5,395 nucleotides of DNA from Spartobacteria bacterium (GTDB lineage: Bacteria; Verrucomicrobiota; Verrucomicrobiae; Chthoniobacterales; UBA6821): the NCBI GenBank assembly GCA_003136515.1, contig PLEU01000173.1:2573-7967 (forward strand). The letters run 5' to 3'. Both the position numbers and the translations under genes were made by a program. Positions 1 to 4,847 of this stretch are shown one piece after another. The notes beneath the pieces were generated by a model. That model did no database searches. It saw only the letters and a list, made by a program, of their open reading frames with translations, and was not told the origin of the DNA. Positions within the stretch are counted from its first letter, which is position 1, and each line of letters starts with the position of its first letter.

Positions 1-390
1 ACGGTCGAGGATGTGGGGATTGCCCTGGGGTCAGCGTTAAACAAGGCGCTCGGGGACAAGGCAGGAATCCGGCGCTATGGTTCCGCCTATGTACCAATGG
101 ATGAGAGCTTGGCCCGTGTTGTCGTGGACATCAGTGGACGTCCCTATCTATCTTATGAAGCCCCTCGAGGAGTGGAAGCAATCGGCCTGTTCCCGTTCCA
201 ACTTGTAGAGGAATTTCTGAGAGCTTTGAGCGTGCATGGAGGCCTGACCCTCCACGTATCCATTCTGACCGGCCGCGATGCTCATCATCTCGCGGAAGCT
301 ATTTTCAAGGCGCTCGGACGTGCTCTTGACATGGCAGTCTCCCAGGATGATCGCGTGAAGGGAGTTCCCAGCACGAAGGGGATTCTGTGA
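1..390 (+). CDS. hisB: Imidazoleglycerol-phosphate dehydratase, C-terminal part (partial at 5' edge)
   Basis: This enzyme dehydrates imidazole glycerol phosphate to imidazole acetol phosphate in cytosolic histidine synthesis. The reading frame is open from the first base; it starts with T-V-E-D, the end of the family's HHTxED metal motif, so the true start lies upstream. Also visible are GSAYVPMDE (about 82-108), DISGRPYL (about 127-150), LTLHV and the second metal-binding HH pair (codons at 283-288), then the family's typical ending PSTKGIL. The usual GRNxHH context reads GRDAHH here, a small substitution. About 129 residues are present of the roughly 190-200 expected for a monofunctional HisB. 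An internal GTG at 13 is not the real start because homology continues to the window edge. The gene overlaps hisH by 4 bp, so the two are very probably translationally coupled. Confidence 0.96.
   Translation, partial: TVEDVGIALGSALNKALGDKAGIRRYGSAYVPMDESLARVVVDISGRPYLSYEAPRGVEAIGLFPFQLVEEFLRALSVHGGLTLHVSILTGRDAHHLAEAIFKALGRALDMAVSQDDRVKGVPSTKGIL
376..389 (+). promoter_or_regulatory. Ribosome binding site and GTG start of hisH
   Basis: A purine-rich AAGGGGA (376-382) lies 4 nt before GTG (387-389) and overlaps the end of hisB. It is one of only two SD-like motifs seen before a start in this window. It supports the GTG start that overlaps the hisB TGA, because no in-frame ATG is available before the conserved IGLVDYGSGN motif. 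Confidence 0.6.
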
Positions 391-1025
391 GTCAGGGTAG
401 CTTCCCAGAGATTGGTTTAGTCGATTATGGCAGTGGCAACCTCAGGAGTGTGAAACGTGCCATTGAGCACGCAGGGGGGAACTGCAAGCTTGTCCATCGT
501 CTGGATGATGCCCGAACATGCGGCGCTCTGGTTGTTCCCGGAGTGGGATCTTTCGGAGACTGCGCTCGTCAACTCCAGGAGGCCGGTCTCTGGGATTTCA
601 TTGGAGAATGGATTCGGAGTGATCGTCCCTATCTAGGCATTTGCCTTGGCTATCAGCTCCTGTTTGAATCGAGCGAGGAGTCACCGGAAGTCGCGGGACT
701 GGGTATTCTGGAAGGTAAGGTTGTTCACTTTACAAGAGGAGGTGCTCTTAAAATCCCCCATATGGGGTGGAACCAACTCCATATCCGAATGCCGGACGAT
801 CGCCTGATGCGGGGATTGGGAGAAAACCCGGATTTTTATTTTGTTCACTCCTACTATCCCGTAGCCGCAGATGAATCGATTATCACGGCAACTTGTAAAT
901 ATGGAGTTGAATTCGCTGCAAGTGTGACTCGCAGCAATCTGAGTGCTGTGCAGTTTCATCCCGAGAAAAGCCAGGAGCTCGGACTCACGATGTTGCGCAA
1001 CTTTATAAGGTCACTTTCTTCCTAG
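387..1025 (+). CDS. hisH: Imidazole glycerol phosphate synthase, glutamine amidotransferase subunit HisH
   Basis: HisH is the class I glutaminase that releases ammonia from glutamine and passes it to HisF, which makes imidazole glycerol phosphate and AICAR. The 212-residue length is typical. The N-terminal GLVDYGSGNLRSV (10-22), the oxyanion region PGVGSFGD (51-58), the nucleophile elbow GICLGYQ with Cys86, HMGWN (125-129), YFVHSYY (151-157) and the catalytic His191/Glu193 in VQFHPEKS are all present, so the triad Cys-His-Glu is intact. GTG is taken as the start because it overlaps the hisB stop (GTGA) and has an SD-like motif; it adds a short six-residue lead before the conserved strand. It sits in the classic hisB-hisH-hisA order. 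Its obligate partner HisF is not in the window. Confidence is high from several independent motifs. Confidence 0.97.
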   Translation: MSQGSFPEIGLVDYGSGNLRSVKRAIEHAGGNCKLVHRLDDARTCGALVVPGVGSFGDCARQLQEAGLWDFIGEWIRSDRPYLGICLGYQLLFESSEESPEVAGLGILEGKVVHFTRGGALKIPHMGWNQLHIRMPDDRLMRGLGENPDFYFVHSYYPVAADESIITATCKYGVEFAASVTRSNLSAVQFHPEKSQELGLTMLRNFIRSLSS

Positions 1026-1036
1026 CCCTTCCATTC

Positions 1037-1750
1037 ATGCTGCTTTATCCCGCAATTGATCTTATGGATGGGCAGGTGGTTCGCCTCGAACGGGGTGAAG
1101 CGGCCCGCAAGACGATCTACAGCTCCGATCCCGTGGGTATCGCGAAAAAGTGGGAGGCGGCTGGAGCTGACTGGATCCATGTTGTTGACCTCGATGCCGC
1201 ATTCGATGGGACCAGCCGCAATCTTGAGATTGTCCGAGACATCGCCTCCTCGGTCTCCGTTCCATGTGAACTCGGAGGGGGGATGCGTGATGTTGCATCA
1301 ATCGAAGCGGGGATGGCGACAGGGGTGAGGAGGGTCATAATCGGAACCAAGGCTGCGGAGGCTGGATTTCTCGCCATTGCAGCTGAAACCTTCGGCGCTG
1401 ACCGTCTGGCGGTAGGCATCGATGCCAAGGAAGGAATGGTGGCCGTCAAGGGATGGGTGGAAACCATGGAGCTTACCGCCATCGATCTGGCTCGAATGGC
1501 TGTGAATACTGGTATTCGGACAATTATCTATACCGACATTGCCACTGATGGCATGTTGCAGGGGCCTAATCTCAAGGCAATGGGGGAGATGGCGGCTGCG
1601 GTGCCGTGCGATCTCATCGCAAGTGGTGGGGTCTCTGGGGCGGAAGACGTGCGTCAGCTTTCCAAGGTGCCTGGGGTGCAAGGAGTGATCATAGGACGTG
1701 CCCTTTACGAAGGACGTTTGCCTGCGGATCTGAGAAGCATCCTGTTTTGA
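1037..1750 (+). CDS. hisA: 1-(5-phosphoribosyl)-5-[(5-phosphoribosylamino)methylideneamino]imidazole-4-carboxamide isomerase (ProFAR isomerase)
   Basis: HisA performs the Amadori-type isomerisation of ProFAR to PRFAR in the cytosol, the step just before HisH/HisF. The 237-residue protein is a full-length TIM barrel. It starts with [15 protein letters not shown], holding catalytic base Asp8, and has [11 protein letters not shown] (48-58), the phosphate-binding GGGMRD (80-85), AVGIDAKEG with the second catalytic Asp129, YTDIATDGM, and the C-terminal phosphate sites IASGGVSG and [11 protein letters not shown]. The motifs DLDAAFDG and TDIATDGM favour HisA over its paralogue HisF, and over the actinobacterial dual HisA/TrpF PriA, although dual activity cannot be excluded from sequence alone. 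The start follows the hisH stop by 11 nt. The leader (CCCTTCCATTC) has no SD, so coupling to hisH translation is likely. Confidence 0.97.
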   Translation: MLLYPAIDLMDGQVVRLERGEAARKTIYSSDPVGIAKKWEAAGADWIHVVDLDAAFDGTSRNLEIVRDIASSVSVPCELGGGMRDVASIEAGMATGVRRVIIGTKAAEAGFLAIAAETFGADRLAVGIDAKEGMVAVKGWVETMELTAIDLARMAVNTGIRTIIYTDIATDGMLQGPNLKAMGEMAAAVPCDLIASGGVSGAEDVRQLSKVPGVQGVIIGRALYEGRLPADLRSILF

Positions 1751-1760
1751 GTCGCATCAG

Positions 1761-1786
1761 CTTCCCGGGGAAGGTATTGCAATATC
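1761..1786. repeat. Two adjacent small inverted repeats between hisA and the ferritin-VIT1 gene
   Basis: The first is CTTCCCGGGGAAG (1761-1773), a 5-bp stem with a 3-nt loop. The second is GGTATTGCAATATC (1773-1786), a 14-bp palindrome with one mismatched pair around a perfect TATTGCAATA core. They lie 11-36 nt after the hisA stop and 32 nt before the next ATG. The first has no following T-run, so it is a poor intrinsic terminator. The second could be an operator for the downstream iron gene. It does not resemble a classical Fur box or the Irr iron control element. The function is inference. Confidence 0.4.
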
Positions 1787-1817
1787 AAACTTTCTGATTT
1801 CAGTCTTTTCTATATCT

Positions 1818-2777
1818 ATGTCTCGTAACTTTGACACGCTCAGCGAACAGGAAATTCTGGCCCTCGCGATCGGTGCCGAGGAGGATGACTCCCGCATTTA
1901 CGGGGAATTTGCCCGGCGACTCCAGGATGCCTATCCAGACACCGCCAAAACTCTTCTGATGATGCGCGACGAGGAACTCCGGCATGCACACCTACTCATG
2001 GAGAGTTACAAAGCTGCGTATGGAGCGAATATTCTCTTTATACGGCGACAGGACGTGAAGGGGTTCATAACCCGCAAACCCCTTTGGCTGGCTCGTCTTC
2101 TCTCTGTGGAGCAGGTGCGCAAAGAAGTGGAGACGATGGAGTACGAGGCGCAGAAGTTTTATGAAACTGCGGCCAAGCGCACGTCCAATCTCTCTATTAG
2201 GAAGCTCCTGAATGAGCTAGCCGTGGTGGAAGCTTCGCATGAGGCGATGGCTTCTGGATTCCATGAGTCACTGGATGCCTCTGGAAAACTCAAGGCCGAG
2301 AAGGAGACAGCGCGGCGCATGTTCGTACTTCAGTATATCCAGCCGGGACTTGCCGGTCTGATGGATGGTTCGGTTTCTACACTGGCGCCCGTCTTTGCGG
2401 CGGCCTTCGCTACACACAACAGCCACGACGCGTTTCTGGTCGGCATGGCTGCATCTATTGGAGCTGGGATCAGCATGGGGTTTGCAGAGGCGCTTTCAGA
2501 TGACGGAAAAATCAGCGGACGTGGTCATCCCTATGTCCGTGGGAGTATTTGCGGATTGATGACAACGCTAGGCGGAATCGGGCACACACTCCCCTTTTTG
2601 ATCCCAGGATTCATGGTCGCGATGAGTGTTGCAGTCGCTGTCGTGGCAGTTGAACTCTCGATCATCTCATGGATCCGCCACCGCTACATGGATACACCGC
2701 TCTTGGCCGCCACGTTCCAAGTCGTCGTGGGGGGAGTACTTGTTTTTATTACCGGAATATTGATTGGTTCTGCGTAG
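1818..2777 (+). CDS. mbfA: Membrane-bound ferritin, MbfA type (ferritin-like di-iron domain fused to VIT1 transporter domain)
   Basis: A 319-residue protein with two domains. Residues about 8-152 form a rubrerythrin/ferritin-like four-helix domain with two symmetrical iron half-sites: Glu21 (or 22) with E53-L-R-H56, and Glu108 with E138-A-S-H141. Between the halves is IRRQDVKGF (75-83), typical of MbfA proteins. Residues about 170-318 form a VIT1/CCC1-like domain with about five membrane helices (roughly 175-199, 204-225, 239-261, 263-286, 294-316) and the motifs [12 protein letters not shown] (180-191) and [19 protein letters not shown] (246-264). Characterised MbfA proteins of Agrobacterium and Bradyrhizobium export iron across the inner membrane and protect against iron and peroxide stress; the same role is inferred here. 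Manganese is a less likely substrate. There is no SD before the ATG, but the protein start matches the family's beginning. It is 67 nt after hisA and may have its own promoter. Confidence 0.92.
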   Translation: MSRNFDTLSEQEILALAIGAEEDDSRIYGEFARRLQDAYPDTAKTLLMMRDEELRHAHLLMESYKAAYGANILFIRRQDVKGFITRKPLWLARLLSVEQVRKEVETMEYEAQKFYETAAKRTSNLSIRKLLNELAVVEASHEAMASGFHESLDASGKLKAEKETARRMFVLQYIQPGLAGLMDGSVSTLAPVFAAAFATHNSHDAFLVGMAASIGAGISMGFAEALSDDGKISGRGHPYVRGSICGLMTTLGGIGHTLPFLIPGFMVAMSVAVAVVAVELSIISWIRHRYMDTPLLAATFQVVVGGVLVFITGILIGSA

Positions 2778-2785
2778 TTGAGCTT

Positions 2786-2810
2786 GACCCCTGATCTGGC
2801 TTCAGAGGTC
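2786..2810. terminator. Possible bidirectional hairpin between convergent genes
   Basis: GACCCCTGA (2786-2794) pairs with TCAGAGGTC (2802-2810) across a 7-nt loop, giving nine positions with one C-A mismatch. It sits 9 nt after the ferritin-VIT1 stop, and its right arm includes the stop codon of the converging CHAD gene (2802-2804). Neither side has a clear T-run, so it is a weak terminator candidate that could act by structure alone or with Rho. Confidence 0.3.
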
Positions 2811-3680
2811 TAGGGTCTCGACAAAAATCTTTGGCTTGGCCTCGTACAGACGTTTTCCTTCCTCCACGGCCTTTCTGTGGAGAGTCGGTATCAATCCATC
2901 GATGAGGGCAATTGCTTCCTCGGATGTACGGTTTTTCGGCCCGTGCTTCATTGTCTGAACAAGAAGGGAGTAGTCATGCTCCTGTCCGGCGAGTTCTCCG
3001 ATTTTGTTGATGCTTAAGATGAGTGCTTCTGCAGAATCAGGCCAGAACCGCTGGGTAATCCGTATTTGATACCCAAGTTGTTTCACCAATCGGCGCCAGT
3101 TGTGAAAAAGCACCGGCTCGGGCCTTTCAAGACAAAGATCGAGGGTGGTCCGGCCTCGGCGGTAGGTGCGTCGAATACGTCTGCGGATGTCCTTTCCTCC
3201 AAGCCCATCCAGTGGCCATTCTGGGACGGTTTTCAAGGCCTTCTCCAAAAATCCCATGATGCGAGGCACCTGTCGCCAGTCATTGCTCCGTCTTTGTTTT
3301 GCGATATCGGCCAGTCCGCTTCGGAGTGATGAAAACTGTTCCGCCGGAAGTCCTGCGGCTTCAAGTGCCACATCCAGACTCAGCACCTGAACCTCCGAAT
3401 CGCGTAGCGGACCAAGGCGCGAGGAGGCTTCATGCAGAAGTTCCAGAAGGTGTTCACGCCGAACTTGTCCGAGAGCGGGTGCGGCGAGCTGTATGATGGA
3501 GCCGACTTTTTTAATATAAGTTCTAGCGTTGTGCACTGGGCCGGGAGAAACGTTATTGCCATCCAGCTCGTCGATTGCCGCCTCCAGTTGCAGCTTCACG
3601 ATGGTTCTCAATCCCTTGCTGATCTTCTCGCCACGTCGCAGGTAAAGCCTGGGTGCTTTTTTGGTTTTTTTTGAAGACAT
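2802..3680 (-). CDS. CHAD domain-containing protein (polyphosphate-associated)
   Basis: CHAD domains are helical bundles rich in conserved histidines and basic residues that bind polyphosphate, and CHAD proteins have been found on polyphosphate granules. This 292-residue protein shows the two-fold internal repeat. Repeat one has VHNARTYIKKV (49-59) followed by LGPLRDSEV (89-97). Repeat two has FHNWRRLVKQLGYQ (192-205) followed by ELAGQEHDYSLL with His235/Asp236. A basic linker with clustered arginines (about 166-177) and a lysine-rich N-terminus (KKTKK at 4-8) add positive charge that suits a polyanion ligand. There is no signal peptide or membrane helix, so it should be cytosolic. It follows the CYTH gene by 36 nt on the same strand and is probably cotranscribed with it. 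The start codon has a pyrimidine-rich leader and no SD. Its exact role, whether granule targeting or regulation of the CYTH enzyme, is inference. Confidence 0.88.
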   Translation of the reverse strand: MSSKKTKKAPRLYLRRGEKISKGLRTIVKLQLEAAIDELDGNNVSPGPVHNARTYIKKVGSIIQLAAPALGQVRREHLLELLHEASSRLGPLRDSEVQVLSLDVALEAAGLPAEQFSSLRSGLADIAKQRRSNDWRQVPRIMGFLEKALKTVPEWPLDGLGGKDIRRRIRRTYRRGRTTLDLCLERPEPVLFHNWRRLVKQLGYQIRITQRFWPDSAEALILSINKIGELAGQEHDYSLLVQTMKHGPKNRTSEEAIALIDGLIPTLHRKAVEEGKRLYEAKPKIFVETLDL

Positions 3681-3716
3681 GGGAGGTAGGAGTTTTTTCC
3701 CAAATTACAGGATACT

Positions 3717-4193
3717 TCAGGCAGGATCGTCACGCCACTGGGAGTAAGGGTGGTTCGTGAGGTTGGAATTATAATATCGCGGATCGCCCGTGACTTCCTT
3801 CCCAAGCCAGTCGGGGTGAGGAACCGTTTCCTCTGGATTCTTTAATTCAATCTCCGCCACGATGAGTCCTGAGTTGGCGCCCTCGAATTCATCCACTTCC
3901 CAGCAGTGTCCTTGATGTAGAATGGCGAAGCGATGCTTTTGAATGATCGGCCCTTCGCACAGTTTCAAAAGATGCCGCGCATCTTCCAACGGAATGGGAT
4001 ATTCAAACTCAGCGCGGGAGATACCGCTAACGGGCCCTTTAATTGTGAGGAAGGCTTCATCCCCCGCGATCCGGATTCTCACGGTGCGTCTCGTCCCCTG
4101 AGTAATGTATCCTTGGGCATACGGTACGCCGATTGCCCCACGACGCCATAGATCACTGGAAATAAGGAATTTTCTTTCGATTTCTACACCCAT
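3717..4193 (-). CDS. CYTH domain protein, probable inorganic triphosphatase (triphosphate tunnel metalloenzyme)
   Basis: A 158-residue stand-alone CYTH protein. It carries the signature ExExK as E4-I-E6-R-K8, basic tunnel residues R35/R36, R39 and R41, LTIKG with Lys52, R60 with EFEYPI (62-67), K86 and R88, WEVDEFEG (98-105), AEIEL with acidic Glu114/Glu116, and the C-terminal EVTGDPRYYNS (133-143). These form the acidic metal-binding and basic phosphate-binding faces of the eight-stranded tunnel. Length and motif order resemble the small bacterial enzymes of the NeuTTM/CthTTM type, which hydrolyse tripolyphosphate. CyaB-type adenylate cyclase or thiamine triphosphatase activity is less likely but cannot be excluded. 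It is first in a two-gene minus-strand unit with CHAD, whereas the E. coli protein YgiF fuses these two domains. No SD precedes the ATG; the leader is A-rich (GAAAAACA). Confidence 0.91.
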   Translation of the reverse strand: MGVEIERKFLISSDLWRRGAIGVPYAQGYITQGTRRTVRIRIAGDEAFLTIKGPVSGISRAEFEYPIPLEDARHLLKLCEGPIIQKHRFAILHQGHCWEVDEFEGANSGLIVAEIELKNPEETVPHPDWLGKEVTGDPRYYNSNLTNHPYSQWRDDPA

Positions 4194-4328
4194 TGTTTTT
4201 CAAGCCATGAACGATGTGCGGCATCACTGCAAGTCCAACAGAGTCAAGGCAAACATCTGGATTGGGGGATCGACGAATACAATTCGAACTGTTTTGATGG
4301 GAAAAGCAACTCCCTCTTCGCACCTGCA
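4194..4328. other. Divergent intergenic region between the CYTH gene (-) and the EamA gene (+)
   Basis: These 135 bases separate two divergently transcribed genes and should hold promoters for both. For the plus strand, TACAAT (4278-4283) is a good -10-like hexamer, but no matching -35 is found at 16-18 nt. For the minus strand, AGTCAA at 4242-4247 (read as TTGACT) is a good -35-like hexamer without a convincing -10. Frames that stay open here continue into the flanking genes in the wrong frame and do not look coding. I see no repeat or operator worth naming. Confidence 0.45.
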
Positions 4329-4766
4329 ATGTGGATTTTCTATTCTCTCTTTGCCTCCCTCTGCTGGGGCGTTAGCTATGCATCGTGCGGTCCTCTGCTC
4401 AAAAAGGGGCTCAACCCCCTGATTTTTCTGCTCGGTTACTCCCTTTGCGGTTTTCTCGGAGCTTCCATTGCGCTGCTTTGTTCGGACAAACAGCATGCAG
4501 GTCTGCGTCTTGAGGATATAAGCCGCTCGGAGATGGGGTGGTTTATCTTCTCGGTGACTGGCTCCGCCATCGGCGCCTATCTGACTTATGCCGCGATGGG
4601 TGCAAAAAACCCAAGTTTGGTGGCTCTCATCGAAATCTCGTATCCGATCTTTGTTGTCATGTTTTCATGGATTTTCTTCCGTCAGATGGAGTTGAATGTG
4701 ATGACATTCTGCGGAGGCCTTTTGATATTGGCCGGGGTGAGTATCATAATCGTGGGGGGACGTTAA
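4329..4766 (+). CDS. Single-domain EamA/DMT-family membrane transporter
   Basis: A 145-residue hydrophobic inner-membrane protein made of one EamA domain (half of the usual ten-helix DMT transporter). Predicted helices are about 2-22, 30-51, 69-91, 96-117 and 124-143. The family pattern is clear: an N-terminal LFASLCWGVSYA (7-18), then AKNPSLVALIEISYPIFVVMFSW (92-114, with Glu102 inside the membrane), and the final GGLLILAGVSIIIV (129-142). Single-domain members are presumed to work as homodimers or heterodimers in opposite orientation. The substrate is unknown; DMT members export amino acids, nucleotides, amines and other metabolites. ATG at 4329 is chosen because the first helix begins immediately after it; there is no SD in the leader (CTTCGCACCTGCA). 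No second EamA half is coded downstream, so this is not an obvious truncation or frameshift. Confidence 0.85.
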   Translation: MWIFYSLFASLCWGVSYASCGPLLKKGLNPLIFLLGYSLCGFLGASIALLCSDKQHAGLRLEDISRSEMGWFIFSVTGSAIGAYLTYAAMGAKNPSLVALIEISYPIFVVMFSWIFFRQMELNVMTFCGGLLILAGVSIIIVGGR

Positions 4767-4773
4767 GTGCCCG

Positions 4774-4791
4774 TGTGACAATATTGTAACA
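4774..4791. promoter_or_regulatory. 18-bp near-perfect palindrome, candidate operator upstream of the ABC ATPase gene
   Basis: TGTGACAATATTGTAACA is symmetrical in eight of nine base pairs (only G4777/A4788 fail). It lies 8 nt after the EamA stop and 56 nt before the ABC start codon. The half-site TGTnACAAT is typical of sites for dimeric helix-turn-helix regulators. It resembles the TnrA/GlnR pattern (TGTNA-N7-TNACA) but has one extra central base, and it does not fit the CRP pattern on the right side. Outer arms CCCG (4770-4773) and CGGG (4794-4797) could extend it into a longer RNA hairpin with a 2-nt bulge, so a role in RNA is also possible. Confidence 0.45.
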
Positions 4792-4821
4792 TGCGGGGTG
4801 TCCGCGTTGTTCTGGTTTTTT
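4791..4821 (+). terminator. Weak hairpin plus T-run after the EamA gene
   Basis: ATGCGG (4791-4796) can pair with CCGCGT (4802-4807), including one G-T wobble, across loop GGTGT. A T-rich stretch follows, ending in six T (4816-4821). The stem is short and the T-run begins 8 nt after it, so this is only a possible terminator of the EamA transcript. Alternative pairing with the preceding palindrome is also possible. Confidence 0.25.
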
Positions 4822-4847
4822 GTGGCACCTGTCCATAACCTCAGGAG

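Noticed and set aside
681..959. Minus-strand open frame opposite hisH
   Set aside because: It is antisense to strongly conserved hisH coding sequence, shows no recognisable domain and has no start signal; it is a chance open frame.
1062..1681. Several open frames on both strands overlapping hisA
   Set aside because: hisA is full-length with all catalytic motifs; the others are out-of-frame or antisense products with low-complexity, Arg/Ser/Pro-rich translations.
1777..1816. Possible sigma-70 promoter (TTGCAA ... TATATC) before mbfA
   Set aside because: Spacing between the hexamers is far too long (28 nt), and TATATC directly abuts the start codon; no convincing pair was found.
3066..3674. 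Plus-strand open frames across the CHAD gene
   Set aside because: The minus-strand CHAD protein explains this region through its internal repeats; the plus-strand translations have no family features.
4224..4496. 90-aa minus-strand open frame across the intergenic region and start of EamA
   Set aside because: It is mostly antisense to the EamA gene, hydrophilic, without a recognisable motif or SD, and would block the divergent promoter space.
4774..4791. CRP site reading of the palindrome
   Set aside because: The left half TGTGA fits, but the right half lacks TCACA at the required N6 spacing.
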